This document shows positions 16,419-25,585 of a stretch of 64,000 nucleotides of DNA, piece by piece. The position numbers and the translations under genes were made by a program. The DNA comes from Dryocola sp036489025 (lineage in GTDB: Bacteria; Pseudomonadota; Gammaproteobacteria; Enterobacterales; Enterobacteriaceae), in contig DASXGN010000035.1 in assembly GCA_036489025.1 (NCBI GenBank), positions 124,001-188,000 of the forward strand, written 5' to 3'. The stretch's first letter is position 1; each line of letters starts with the position of its first letter. A model generated the notes under the pieces. It was not told the DNA's origin, did not search any database, and saw only the letters and a list, made by a program, of their open reading frames with translations.

Positions 16419-18035
16419 TTAATCCTCTCGGGCAAAAAGTGCCTCAATAAAATCATCCGCCTTAAACGGACGTAAATCTTCAATTCGTTCGCCGACGCCA
16501 ATGTAGCGAATCGGAATGCCAAACTGATCGGCCACGGAGAAAATCACGCCGCCTTTGGCTGTGCCATCCAGTTTAGTCAGGGTAATGCCGGTTAGCCCCA
16601 CCGCTTCGTGGAACAGTTTCGCCTGGCTTACCGCATTCTGCCCGGTGCTGGCATCGAGGGTGAGCATAACCTCATGCGGGGCGTCTTCGTCCAGCTTTTT
16701 CATCACGCGGACGATTTTCTTCAGCTCTTCCATCAGGTGCGCTTTATTCTGCAAACGCCCGGCGGTATCAGCCAGCAGTACGTCCACGCCGCGCGCTTTC
16801 GCTGCCTGAATCGCGTCAAAAATAACGGAAGCGGAGTCGGCACCGGTATGCTGCGCCACCACAGGAATATTATTGCGCTGCCCCCACACCTGAAGCTGTT
16901 CTACCGCAGCCGCACGGAAGGTATCACCCGCCGCGAGCATCACAGATTTGCCTTCCTGCTGGAACTGGCGCGCCAGCTTGCCGATGGTGGTGGTTTTACC
17001 CACGCCGTTGACGCCAACCATCAGGATGACAAACGGCGTTTTGCCTTCCACGTTGAGCGGCTCATCAACTTTCGCCAGGATCTCACCCATTTCGTCTTTC
17101 AGCAGGCCATACAGCGCTTCGGCATCGCGCAGGTCTTTACGACTCGCACCTTCCGTCAGATTGCTGATGATTTTGCGCGTGGTTTCCACGCCAACGTCGG
17201 CAATCAGCAGTTGCTCTTCCAGCTCTTCAAACAGATCGTCGTCGATTTTCTTACCGCGGAACAGACTGATAAATCCGGAACCGAGATTCTGTTTGGTTTT
17301 CAGCAGGCTACGTTTAAGGCGGGCGAAGAAACCTTCTTTAGTCGGCTTCTCCTGCTCCTGCTGGGATTCATCTTGTGCGGATTCTTCTTGCGGCTCGGCT
17401 TCAGCGCTTGCTTCAACCTCTACCGGCGCTTCAACGGCAGGTGCGTATTCAACGTGCGCGGCGATAACCTCTTCGATTTCCGCCACGGTTTCGTCGACAA
17501 CGCGTTCCTGCTCCGCCTGCCATTCTTCCGCTTGCGGTTCAATTTCGGTAACGTCTTCCGGCAGCGGCAGCTCTTCATGCTCAACGGCAGCCTGCGTTTC
17601 AAGGACAGGCTCCGGTTCGCCGATAGCTTCAGGTTCAGTTGCCGCTTCAACGACGGCTTCAGGTTCTGGCGCAACGGACGCTTCTGGTGCAGCTTCAACG
17701 ACCGGCTCAGCCACGACTTCAGGCTCAACGACTCCCGCCGCAGGCGCTTCGCTTTCGGCCAGCTTTTCACTGACTTCAACCACTTCCTCAGCAAAAGCCT
17801 CAGATTCCGCCTCAGGATGAACGGCAGAAGGTTCGGTTACGGCTTCCGTTTGCGCTTCTTCTGCAACGGTCTCTGACCGTTCAGGCTCAATAATTTGCTC
17901 AGCGGACGGCTCAACGAGCTCTTCGGCAACCGGCTGTTCCTGCTCTACTTTTTGTTCTGTTTCTTGTTCCGGTTCCTGCTCTTTTTGACCAAAGCCCAAC
18001 CAGGAAAAAAAGCCGCGTTTTTTCTCTTTCGCCAT
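16419..18035 (-). CDS. ftsY: Signal recognition particle receptor FtsY
   Basis: GTPase that docks ribosome-SRP complexes at the SecYEG translocon. 538 residues from ATG 18033-18035 (MAKEKKRGFFSWLGFG), longer than the 497 of E. coli; the extra length is in the acidic A domain (residues about 20-240), rich in Glu, Ala, Val and Pro with repeated VVEAAPE/EPEAVVEA-like units. The membrane-binding N-terminal MAKEKKRGFFSWL is conserved. NG domain: G1 GVNGVGKTTTIGKLA, G3 DTAGR, G4 TKLD, closing motif GVGERIEDLRPF. AGGAG lies about ten bases upstream of the start. Confidence 0.96.
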   Translation of the reverse strand: MAKEKKRGFFSWLGFGQKEQEPEQETEQKVEQEQPVAEELVEPSAEQIIEPERSETVAEEAQTEAVTEPSAVHPEAESEAFAEEVVEVSEKLAESEAPAAGVVEPEVVAEPVVEAAPEASVAPEPEAVVEAATEPEAIGEPEPVLETQAAVEHEELPLPEDVTEIEPQAEEWQAEQERVVDETVAEIEEVIAAHVEYAPAVEAPVEVEASAEAEPQEESAQDESQQEQEKPTKEGFFARLKRSLLKTKQNLGSGFISLFRGKKIDDDLFEELEEQLLIADVGVETTRKIISNLTEGASRKDLRDAEALYGLLKDEMGEILAKVDEPLNVEGKTPFVILMVGVNGVGKTTTIGKLARQFQQEGKSVMLAAGDTFRAAAVEQLQVWGQRNNIPVVAQHTGADSASVIFDAIQAAKARGVDVLLADTAGRLQNKAHLMEELKKIVRVMKKLDEDAPHEVMLTLDASTGQNAVSQAKLFHEAVGLTGITLTKLDGTAKGGVIFSVADQFGIPIRYIGVGERIEDLRPFKADDFIEALFARED

Positions 18036-18229
18036 TTGCGAATGTACTCCTCGCTGTGGATTCATGGCACAGGCCCGACGGGACTCGCCCCGGGCACTGA
18101 AAATAATCATCGATTGAATACGTTAGTCTATCACTTTCCCGACGCGGCGGCACTCTGACGGAATTAAGGTTTCCCCGCCTCCTTCGCGCCGCTAGAATAG
18201 CCGACAAAAATCGCATCGCAGTGAGTCCC

Positions 18230-18805
18230 ATGAAGAAACCCCAATCCTCCGGCGCAGGCCAAATCCGCATTATTGGCGGCCAGTGGCGCGGCCGTAAGCT
18301 CCCCGTTCCCGACAGCCCAGGACTGCGTCCGACAACCGATCGGGTGCGCGAAACGCTGTTCAACTGGCTGGCTCCCTCTATGGTTGATGCCACCGTACTG
18401 GACTGTTTCGCAGGCAGCGGCGCGCTGGGTTTAGAGGCGCTCTCGCGCTATGCGACAAGTGCTACCCTACTTGAGATGGATCGCGGCGTTTCGCAGCAGC
18501 TGCAAAAAAACCTCGCAACGCTGAAAGCGACCAATGGCCAGGTGGTGAACACCAATACCCTGAACTATCTGGCGCAGCCGGGCACGCCGCACGCTATTGT
18601 GTTCGTCGATCCGCCGTTCCGTAAGGGGCTGCTTGAAGAAACGCTCACCCTGCTTGAGAAAAACGGCTGGCTGGCGGGCGACGCGCTGATTTACGTCGAA
18701 AGTGAAGTGGAAAACGGGCTGCCGCAGGTGCCGGCGAGCTGGAGCTTACATCGCGAAAAAGTGGCCGGGCAGGTCGCCTACCGCCTCTACCATCGCGAAG
18801 TCTAA
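18230..18805 (+). CDS. rsmD: 16S rRNA (guanine(966)-N2)-methyltransferase RsmD
   Basis: SAM-dependent methyltransferase acting on G966 of 16S rRNA in the 30S subunit. 191 residues from ATG 18230 (MKKPQSSG); E. coli has 198 with a longer C-terminus. SAM site LDCFAGSGALGLEALSR around residue 58 and catalytic FVDPPF (the D/NPPY/F motif) around 126. Divergent from ftsY, as in E. coli, and followed closely by yhhL. Confidence 0.95.
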   Translation: MKKPQSSGAGQIRIIGGQWRGRKLPVPDSPGLRPTTDRVRETLFNWLAPSMVDATVLDCFAGSGALGLEALSRYATSATLLEMDRGVSQQLQKNLATLKATNGQVVNTNTLNYLAQPGTPHAIVFVDPPFRKGLLEETLTLLEKNGWLAGDALIYVESEVENGLPQVPASWSLHREKVAGQVAYRLYHREV

Positions 18806-18816
18806 GGAGAAACACC

Positions 18817-19086
18817 GTGCTGATAAATCTGGGCAGGCTGCTGATGCTGTGCGTGTGGGCATTTTTGTTACTGAATATTTTCCATCCGTTCCCGCGCCCG
18901 CTGAATATCTTCGTTAACGTGGCACTCATCTTCATGGCGATAATGCACGCCATGCAGCTGGCGCTGCTGAAATCAACGCAGCCCAAAGACGCCCCGCCGC
19001 TGAGCCGCACCCAGCAAATTAAGATTTTCGTCTTCGGCGTTTTTGAACTGCTGGCCTGGCAAAAAACCTTGCGCAAAGGTCAGTGA
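18817..19086 (+). CDS. yhhL: YhhL family small membrane protein (DUF1145)
   Basis: Inner-membrane protein of unknown function, 89 residues, the E. coli YhhL length. Two membrane segments (residues about 3-22 and 31-50), then a cytoplasmic tail with KIFVFGVFELLAWQKTLRKGQ. AAGGAG precedes the start by about eight bases. It follows rsmD by 11 bp and is convergent with yhhM, overlapping its 3' end by seven bases. Confidence 0.9.
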   Translation: MLINLGRLLMLCVWAFLLLNIFHPFPRPLNIFVNVALIFMAIMHAMQLALLKSTQPKDAPPLSRTQQIKIFVFGVFELLAWQKTLRKGQ

Positions 19087-19445
19087 GAAGTCTCAGGGAC
19101 GAAGCCCACAAAGCGCGTCCCTTTGTACTGCAACGTCCCTCTGTCACCCACGCTAAGCGCATGATATTGCGGGGCCTTCACGCGCATTTTCAGCTCCATT
19201 CCGCCACTCTGCGGACGAAACCAGACCTCATAGCGCATTGCGTCTCCGGCCGGAGTGACGTCACGCTGGCGCGATCGCCTGTCGTTGCCCGGCGTTTCGC
19301 GTTTGGTCGCTACAACCACGCTCTTCTGGCTTAGCGGCGCGGCGTCATTCTCCGCGTTCTGGCGGCGCTGCTGCATATAGCGAAAAGAAGCGGCCACCGC
19401 GATTAAAACGACGACGGCAATAAAAATAACGGGCGGTTTGCTCAT
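19080..19445 (-). CDS. yhhM: YhhM family membrane-anchored protein (DUF2500)
   Basis: Protein of unknown function, 121 residues (E. coli 119). One N-terminal membrane anchor (PVIFIAVVVLIAVAASF) and a periplasmic beta-rich region (VVATKRETPGND, YEVWFRP, GDRGTLQYKGTRFVGF). Converges on yhhL with a short overlap of the stop regions. Confidence 0.9.
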   Translation of the reverse strand: MSKPPVIFIAVVVLIAVAASFRYMQQRRQNAENDAAPLSQKSVVVATKRETPGNDRRSRQRDVTPAGDAMRYEVWFRPQSGGMELKMRVKAPQYHALSVGDRGTLQYKGTRFVGFVPETSH

Positions 19446-19616
19446 GGATTTATCTCGAATTGTCAGGCACTTTTAAGGATAGCTCTCACGACCTGGCGCT
19501 GTCATCAACCGACTTTGACCACTAGACTGAAACTAAGAAATACCGACTTAAAAACGTTATGCAAATTCCGGCGGGTGTCGCGCAAGCCTGCTCGCCCTAA
19601 GCAAAAGGAACACGCC

Positions 19617-20243
19617 ATGCTTTGGTCTTTTATCGCCGTATTCTTCTCCGGATGGCTCTACGTCGACGCTTCCTATCGCGGCCCAACCTGGCAGCGCTGG
19701 GTGTTTAAACCGGTCACGCTGCTGCTGTTACTTCTGCTGGCCTGGCAGGCCCCGATGTTCGAAGCCACCGGCTATCTGATCCTCGCCGGGTTGCTGGCGA
19801 CGCTGGTGGGCGACGCCCTGACGCTGCTCCCCACCCAGCGCATGCTGTACGCCATCGGCGCGTTCTTCCTCTCACACCTGCTGTATACGCTGTATTTTGC
19901 CAGCCAGATGACTTTCTCGTTCTTCTGGCCTCTGCCGCTGGCGCTGCTGATCGTTGGCGCCCTGCTGGTCGCGCTGATCTGGACGCGGCTGGAAACCTTC
20001 CGCTGGCCGATCATGACCTTTATCGGCATGACGCTGGTGATGGTCTGGCTGGCGGGCGAGCTTTACTTCTTCCGCCCAACCAGCGCCAGCTTCTCGGGCT
20101 TCGCGGGGGCAACGCTGCTGCTGCTGGGCAATATCGTCTGGCTGGGCAGCCACTATCGCCGCCGCTTTAGCGCCGACAGCGCCATCGCCGCCGCCTGCTA
20201 TTTTGCCGGGCACTTTATGATCGTTCGCGCGCTCTACATTTAA
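19617..20243 (+). CDS. yhhN: YhhN family membrane protein (TMEM86/lysoplasmalogenase-like)
   Basis: Polytopic membrane protein, 208 residues from ATG 19617, identical in length to E. coli YhhN. About seven or eight membrane segments. The family includes vertebrate TMEM86 lysoplasmalogenases; activity of bacterial members is not settled. Conserved features: DASYRGPTWQRWVFKP near the start, GDALTLLP (Asp in a membrane helix) and the C-terminal GHFMIVRALY. AAGGA eight bases upstream supports this start against an open frame reaching back to 19515. Confidence 0.92.
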   Translation: MLWSFIAVFFSGWLYVDASYRGPTWQRWVFKPVTLLLLLLLAWQAPMFEATGYLILAGLLATLVGDALTLLPTQRMLYAIGAFFLSHLLYTLYFASQMTFSFFWPLPLALLIVGALLVALIWTRLETFRWPIMTFIGMTLVMVWLAGELYFFRPTSASFSGFAGATLLLLGNIVWLGSHYRRRFSADSAIAAACYFAGHFMIVRALYI

Positions 20244-20257
20244 ATCGTCCCGCCCTC

Positions 20258-20289
20258 TTGACTCTGGAGTCTACTCCAGAGTGTAAGAT
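20258..20289 (+). promoter_or_regulatory. ZntR-type promoter of zntA
   Basis: -35 TTGACT (20258-20263) and -10 TAAGAT (20284-20289) are 20 bp apart, the overlong spacing of MerR-family promoters. Between them lies the perfect palindrome ACTCTGGAGT-CT-ACTCCAGAGT (20261-20282), almost the E. coli ZntR operator. Known mechanism: Zn-, Cd- or Pb-loaded ZntR untwists the DNA so RNA polymerase can start. zntR is not in the window. Confidence 0.92.
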
Positions 20290-20325
20290 CGGTAATGAGA
20301 ATTTTATCATTACCCTGGAGGGCGT

Positions 20326-22527
20326 ATGCTCAACGGTAAAAAACCACCCCAGTTTGCGAAGGCAAAATTAAGCCCCGTTCCCGCCGAAGCGCCTTCCTGC
20401 TGCAATGACAAGCAGTGCTCCACCGCACCTGAAACCACCACCCTGCCGGACAGCGGCGATCGCTACAGCTGGATTGTCGCCGGTATGGACTGCGCCGCCT
20501 GCGCGCGCAAAGTCGAAAACGCCGCAAAGCAAATTCCCGACGTGCAGCACGTGCAGGTTCTGTTTGCGACGGAAAAACTTCTGGTCACCGCCCCGCGAGA
20601 CGTCCGCCAGGAAGTCGAAAAAGCCGTGGCTGCCGCCGGATACACTCTGCGCGACAGCGCCGCCCCTGCGGAAAAAGCCCCTTCCGGCTGGCGCGAAAAC
20701 CTGCCGCTTGTCACCCTGATCGTCATGATGGCGATGAGCTGGGGGCTGGAGCAGTTCAACCATCCGTTTGGCAATATCGCCTTTATCGCCACCACGCTGG
20801 TTGGCCTGTGGCCGATTGCCCGCCAGGCCGTGCGCCTGATTCGCAGCGGCAACTGGTTCGCCATCGAAACGCTGATGAGCGTCGCCGCCGTCGGCGCGCT
20901 TTTTATCGGCGCCACCGCCGAAGCCGCCATGGTGCTGCTGCTATTCCTGGTGGGTGAACGCCTTGAATCCTACGCGGCAAGTCGTGCCCGACGCGGGGTC
21001 AGCGCTTTGATGGCCCTCAAACCGGAAGTCGCCACGCGCATTCGCAACGGCGAAAAAGAAACCGTCTCGCTGAGCGATTTGCGGCCTGGAGATGTGATTG
21101 AAGTTTCTGCCGGAGGACGTTTACCGGCGGATGGGCGCCTGCTTAGCGGCGCCGCCAGCTTTGACGAAAGCGCGTTAACCGGTGAATCGGTGCCGGTCGA
21201 GCGCGAGAAAAACGAGAAGGTACCGGCTGGCAGCACCAGCGTCGACAGGCTCGTGCAGCTCGAAGTGATTTCTGAACCGGGCGACAGCGCCATTGACCGC
21301 ATTCTGCGCCTGATTGAAGAAGCCGATGAACGCCGCGCGCCCATCGAACGCTTTATTGACCGCTTCAGCCGCATCTACACGCCAATCATTATGGCGGCGG
21401 CGCTGCTTGCCGCCGTGGTACCGCCGCTGCTGTTCGGGCAAAGCTGGGGCGAGTGGATTTACAAAGGGCTGGCGCTGCTGCTGATCGGCTGCCCTTGCGC
21501 GCTGGTGATTTCGACGCCGGCGGCGATCACGTCGGGCCTGGCAGCCGCCGCTCGCCGTGGCGCGCTGATAAAAGGCGGCGCGGCCCTTGAGCGCCTCGGA
21601 CAGACTCAGCAAATCGCCTTCGATAAAACCGGCACGCTGACCGCCGGTAAGCCGCAGGTGACCGCCATCGAATCAGCGGCTTCCCTGAGTGAAAACGAGC
21701 TGCTGGCGCTGGCCGCCGCCGTTGAGCAAGGCTCATCGCATCCGCTGGCACAGGCGATTGTGCGTGAGGCACAGCAGCGCGGGCTCATTCTGCCCGCGAC
21801 AGAATCTCACCGGGCGCTGGCGGGTATCGGCGTGGAGGCAACGATTGCGGGCGAACCGCTGTTGCTTAGCTCCCCCGGCAAGCTGGCTGCGGGCGTGCTG
21901 AGCGATGCCTGGCTGCAGCGAATTACGCAGCTTGAAGCCGAGGGTCAGACGGTGATTACCGTGGTTCGTCAGGAGAATCTGCTGGGTATCGTGGCCATGC
22001 GTGACACGCTGCGCGGCGATGCAAAAGAAGCGATCGCGGCCCTGAAAAAAATCGGCGTGCAAAGCGTTATGCTGACGGGCGACAACCCTCGCGCTGCCGC
22101 AGCTATCGCCGGGGAATTAGGCATGGACTTCCGCGCCAGCCTGCTGCCCGCCGACAAAGTTAAAGCCGTTAATGAGATGAATGCCCGCCAGCCGCTGGCG
22201 ATGGTCGGCGACGGCATCAACGACGCCCCGGCGATGAAGGCGGCAACCATTGGCATCGCCATGGGCAGCGGCACCGACGTTGCGCTGGAAACCGCCGACG
22301 CTGCGCTCACCCACAACCGCCTGACGGAGCTTGCGGGCATGATTCACCTGGCACGGGCCACGCACAGCAATATCCGTCAGAACATCACGATTGCGCTGGG
22401 CCTGAAAGGGATTTTCCTGGTGACGACGCTGCTGGGGCTTACCGGCCTGTGGCTGGCGGTGCTTGCCGATTCCGGAGCAACGGCTCTGGTCACGGCAAAC
22501 GCCTTAAGGCTTTTGCGCAAGAAGTAA
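20326..22527 (+). CDS. zntA: Zn(II)/Cd(II)/Pb(II)-exporting P1B-type ATPase
   Basis: Inner-membrane pump exporting Zn, Cd and Pb; 733 residues (E. coli 732). N-terminal metal-binding domain with GMDCAACARKVE around residue 53 and an extra Cys cluster CCNDKQC near 25. Membrane metal site CPCALVIS, phosphorylation site DKTGTLT, TGES actuator loop and hinge GDGINDAPAMK are all present. Expression is driven by the ZntR promoter just upstream, and a GC-rich hairpin with a T-run ends the transcript. Confidence 0.97.
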   Translation: MLNGKKPPQFAKAKLSPVPAEAPSCCNDKQCSTAPETTTLPDSGDRYSWIVAGMDCAACARKVENAAKQIPDVQHVQVLFATEKLLVTAPRDVRQEVEKAVAAAGYTLRDSAAPAEKAPSGWRENLPLVTLIVMMAMSWGLEQFNHPFGNIAFIATTLVGLWPIARQAVRLIRSGNWFAIETLMSVAAVGALFIGATAEAAMVLLLFLVGERLESYAASRARRGVSALMALKPEVATRIRNGEKETVSLSDLRPGDVIEVSAGGRLPADGRLLSGAASFDESALTGESVPVEREKNEKVPAGSTSVDRLVQLEVISEPGDSAIDRILRLIEEADERRAPIERFIDRFSRIYTPIIMAAALLAAVVPPLLFGQSWGEWIYKGLALLLIGCPCALVISTPAAITSGLAAAARRGALIKGGAALERLGQTQQIAFDKTGTLTAGKPQVTAIESAASLSENELLALAAAVEQGSSHPLAQAIVREAQQRGLILPATESHRALAGIGVEATIAGEPLLLSSPGKLAAGVLSDAWLQRITQLEAEGQTVITVVRQENLLGIVAMRDTLRGDAKEAIAALKKIGVQSVMLTGDNPRAAAAIAGELGMDFRASLLPADKVKAVNEMNARQPLAMVGDGINDAPAMKAATIGIAMGSGTDVALETADAALTHNRLTELAGMIHLARATHSNIRQNITIALGLKGIFLVTTLLGLTGLWLAVLADSGATALVTANALRLLRKK

Positions 22528-22559
22528 GATTCTGCGCTATCCATCCTCACCCCAACGAT

Positions 22560-22586
22560 CCCCCTCTCCCACAGGGAGGGGGTTTT
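22560..22586 (+). terminator. GC-rich hairpin between convergent zntA and dctM
   Basis: CCCCCTCTCCC, loop ACA, GGGAGGGGG, then TTTT in the plus direction. It can end zntA and probably also the TRAP operon from the other side. It shares the CCCTCTCC...GGGAG core of the other REP-like palindromes in this window. Confidence 0.6.
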
Positions 22587-22592
22587 AAAAAC

Positions 22593-23879
22593 TCAGTTCA
22601 TCCCCAGAATACGCGGCAGCCACAAAGACACCGCCGGGATGTACGTCACCATCCCCAGCACCACCAGCAGCATGCCGTAGAACGGCAGCATCGCCCGCAC
22701 CACGACTTCTATCTTCTGCTTGCTCACCGCGCTGGCGACGAACAGCACCGATCCTACCGGCGGCGTGATCAGGCCAATCCCAAGGTTCACCATCATGATC
22801 ATCCCAAAGTGCACCGGATCGATACCCAGCGAGTTGGTCACCGGCAGCAGCACGGGCGTGAGGATCAGGATGATCGGTGCCATATCCATCAGCGTACCGA
22901 TCAGCAGCAGCATGACGTTCAGGTACATGAGGATCACGTACTTGTTGTCCGACAGCGAGGTGAAGAACTCGGTGATGCGCGCGGGCAGCTGCATATAGGT
23001 CATTACCGCGCCAAACGCCGCGGCAAAGCCAATCAAAATCATCACGATAGAGACGGTTTTGACCGTGCGGAACATCAGCTTTGGCAGCTCATTCCATTGG
23101 TAATCGCGATAGATAAACATCGTCACAAAGAATGCCCACACGCAGGCAACCGCCGCGGATTCCGTCGCGGTAAACACCCCGGTTAAGATGCCGCCGAGGA
23201 TAATCACCACCGTCATCAGCCCCCAGAGCGCGTCGAAGAAAATCTTCAGCGCCTGCTTAAAAGGAATGCGCTCGCCCTTTGGATAGCCGCGTTTGTGGGC
23301 AAACCCGAGGCACATAACCATCAGGCAGGTACCAAGTAAAAGGCCGGGCAACACGCCCGCGATAAACAGCGTAGCGATCGACACGGTGCCGCCCGCAGCC
23401 AGCGAGTAAATCACCGAGTTGTGGCTCGGGGGGATCAAAATCGCCTGCACCGATCCGCTGGCCGTCACCGCCGCCGCGTACTCGCGTGGATAGCCTTTTC
23501 TCTCCATTTCCGGGATCATGACGCTGCCGATCGAAGCCGTATCGGCGACTGAAGATCCTGAAATAGCGCCGAAAAACGTCGAGGCGACAATGTTCACCAG
23601 CGACAGGCCGCCGCGAATGAATCCCACGAAAATATAGGCGAAGTTCACCAGCCGACGCGCAATCCCGCCTTCCGCCATGATGGCCCCGGCGAGAATAAAG
23701 AACGGAATCGCCAGCAGGGTAAATTTGTTCACCCCGCTGGTAATCTGAATCATGATCGCTTCGAGCGGTAGATCAATCCACAGCGCGCCGACAATGGCGC
23801 TTAGCCCGACGGCAAAAGCGACCGGCATGCCCACGGCCAGCAGCACGGCAAGCGTGGCTAATAAAACAAATGCATCCAT
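22593..23879 (-). CDS. TRAP transporter large permease subunit (DctM family)
   Basis: Large membrane subunit of a sodium-driven TRAP importer for an organic or sugar acid. 428 residues, with about 12 membrane segments and the DctM hallmarks FFILAGAIMAEGGIARRLV, GAISGSSVADTASIGSVMIPEM and LIPPSHNSVIYSLAAGG. Last gene of a dctP-dctQ-dctM operon inserted between zntA and tusA, which are adjacent in E. coli. The substrate is not determined by this subunit. It ends close to zntA in convergent orientation. Confidence 0.92.
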   Translation of the reverse strand: MDAFVLLATLAVLLAVGMPVAFAVGLSAIVGALWIDLPLEAIMIQITSGVNKFTLLAIPFFILAGAIMAEGGIARRLVNFAYIFVGFIRGGLSLVNIVASTFFGAISGSSVADTASIGSVMIPEMERKGYPREYAAAVTASGSVQAILIPPSHNSVIYSLAAGGTVSIATLFIAGVLPGLLLGTCLMVMCLGFAHKRGYPKGERIPFKQALKIFFDALWGLMTVVIILGGILTGVFTATESAAVACVWAFFVTMFIYRDYQWNELPKLMFRTVKTVSIVMILIGFAAAFGAVMTYMQLPARITEFFTSLSDNKYVILMYLNVMLLLIGTLMDMAPIILILTPVLLPVTNSLGIDPVHFGMIMMVNLGIGLITPPVGSVLFVASAVSKQKIEVVVRAMLPFYGMLLVVLGMVTYIPAVSLWLPRILGMN

Positions 23880-23896
23880 TTGCGTTCCCCTGGCCG

Positions 23897-24406
23897 TTAA
23901 CCGTGATTGCCAAGCAGCACTACCGGACGGTTCTCCTGAGAACCAAACAGCAATCGCTCAACGACGAATAAAATCAGCAGCACCGCGCCCACGGGCAGCG
24001 GCAGATAGGTTTGCCCGGAGGTCAAAATCGGGAATTCCGCGACCGGCTGCTCCCATAAATCCGCGCACAGAAAGTAGCTGTAGTAGAACATCACCAGCGA
24101 AATCAGCAGCATCAGCAGGTCAACGACCCGCGCACACAGCATCTGCGCCGCCTGCGGCAGCCTGTCGGTCAGCATATTGACGGCGATATGCGAACCGGCG
24201 CGATAGCTTACCGCCGCGCCGATGAACGTAAACGTCACCATGCAGATGATGGCCACCGGCTCCGGCCACGACTCCCCGCGGTTAAGGACATAGCGCGAGA
24301 AAATCCCAATCGGAATAATGACGGTCATAACGAGCAGCGAAAACCCGGCGACGACCATCGCCGCCAGGTACACTTTATCCATCCAGTTTGAGTAGCTTTG
24401 GGACAT
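23897..24406 (-). CDS. TRAP transporter small permease subunit (DctQ family)
   Basis: Small four-helix membrane subunit of the TRAP importer, 169 residues from ATG 24404-24406 (MSQSYSNWMDK), which has GGAGG six bases upstream. Typical DctQ elements: SRYVLNRGESWPEPVAIICMVTF in the second helix region and AGSHIAVNML. It lies 17 bp upstream of dctM and 30 bp downstream of dctP, so the three genes are one unit. Confidence 0.9.
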   Translation of the reverse strand: MSQSYSNWMDKVYLAAMVVAGFSLLVMTVIIPIGIFSRYVLNRGESWPEPVAIICMVTFTFIGAAVSYRAGSHIAVNMLTDRLPQAAQMLCARVVDLLMLLISLVMFYYSYFLCADLWEQPVAEFPILTSGQTYLPLPVGAVLLILFVVERLLFGSQENRPVVLLGNHG

Positions 24407-24436
24407 ACGCCCTCCACAAAACGTTAGCGGCAAGGG

Positions 24437-25420
24437 TTACTGGACGTCAGCGATGGCTTTCATCAGGTCCTGATGCTTTTCACCGTACTGCTGGCGCACC
24501 GGCTCGGTAGCCTTCACAAACCAGGCCTTGTCGATTTCGTGGAACTGCACGCCGCCCGCCTTCATTTTCTCCAGCGCCTGCTTGTTGTAGGCGTTCCACA
24601 GCTCGCGCTGCTCCATCTGCGCTTCACGGGCGAGGGTCAGAATTTTTTTCTGGTCGTCGGCGCTCAGCCTGTCCCATTTCACCTTCGAATAAAGCAGCAT
24701 TTCCGGCGTGATAAAGTGGCCGCTGAGGGTATAGTTTTTCGCCACCGGCATGTAGTTGTGGGCGATGAAGGTCGGCGGATTGTTTTCCGCCCCGTCGATA
24801 ACGCCGGTCTGCATGCCGCTGTAAACCTCGCTCACGCCCATCGCAACGGAGTTAGCGCCCATGTCTTTCAGCGTGGCGAGCGCTACCGGGCTGCCCTGCA
24901 CGCGAATCTTCATGCCGCGCAGATCTTCAGGCTTCACCACTGGATTCTTGGTAATAAGATTGCGCGTGCCGGAATCCATCCAGCCAAGAAAAACCAGGCG
25001 GGATTTAGGGTTCGAAGTGAGCTTGTCGCCAATCTCTTTGCCGAGATCGCCGTCGATCACTTTATGCATATGATCTTCATCGCGGAAAACGTACGGCAGG
25101 GTGAAGACTTCCACGTCCGGCAGAATAGCCGCCACCGGCGCCATGGAGACGCGAATCATGTCTATCGCGCCCATTTGCGCCTGCTCAATCATCTGTTTTT
25201 CATCGCCCAGCACGCCGCTTGGGAAGACTTTAATTTCAAGCTCCCCGTTGGTCTGCTGCCTGAGCTTTTCGCCCATGTGCTGTACCGCCACCACGTTCGG
25301 GTAGCCTTCAGGGTGAACGTCAGCGGCTTTAATAACCTGCGCATAGCTCGCCTGCGCAAAGAGCACGGACGCGGTTGACAGGCACAGGCCAGCGAAAGCA
25401 GGCATCAAGGTCTTCTTCAT
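24437..25420 (-). CDS. TRAP transporter solute-binding protein (DctP family)
   Basis: Periplasmic receptor of the TRAP importer, 327 residues with a signal peptide of about 27 residues (ending SYA). DctP fold features: GELEIKVFPSGVLGDEKQMIEQAQMGAIDM, the conserved Arg in GMKIRVQGSPV that clamps the substrate carboxylate, and the GVIDGAENNPPTF hinge. The mature start (KAADVHPEGYPNVVAV) recalls receptors for sugar acids such as uronates; that is my inference from family resemblance and from a KdgR-like operator upstream. A C4-dicarboxylate or other acid cannot be excluded. Confidence 0.9.
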   Translation of the reverse strand: MKKTLMPAFAGLCLSTASVLFAQASYAQVIKAADVHPEGYPNVVAVQHMGEKLRQQTNGELEIKVFPSGVLGDEKQMIEQAQMGAIDMIRVSMAPVAAILPDVEVFTLPYVFRDEDHMHKVIDGDLGKEIGDKLTSNPKSRLVFLGWMDSGTRNLITKNPVVKPEDLRGMKIRVQGSPVALATLKDMGANSVAMGVSEVYSGMQTGVIDGAENNPPTFIAHNYMPVAKNYTLSGHFITPEMLLYSKVKWDRLSADDQKKILTLAREAQMEQRELWNAYNKQALEKMKAGGVQFHEIDKAWFVKATEPVRQQYGEKHQDLMKAIADVQ

Positions 25421-25459
25421 TATGTCGCTCCAGCAGATATCGGTAAGGTAGGTAAGAAG

Positions 25460-25474
25460 TAAAACAATGTTTTA
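25460..25474 (-). promoter_or_regulatory. Perfect palindrome upstream of the TRAP operon, KdgR-like operator
   Basis: TAAAACA-A-TGTTTTA, a perfect 15-bp palindrome 40 bp before the dctP start. Its half-sites differ by one base from the TGAAAC/GTTTCA core of KdgR (IclR family) operators that control pectin and uronate genes. No regulator gene is adjacent. Confidence 0.45.
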
Positions 25475-25585
25475 TTTTGTCGAATAAAAATTAGCCTAAC
25501 CGAGAAAAAGCGTGGGTGAAGCAGTTCACAAAAGCGACAAATTTTGAAATTGTGGTTCAGAAGAGATGCAATGCAGGTTCAACTA

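Noticed and set aside
16608..17876. Plus-strand open frames of 290-420 codons opposite ftsY
   Set aside because: They are created by the repetitive Glu/Ala-rich codons of the ftsY acidic domain; composition (Phe/Arg- or Ser-rich) is not protein-like.
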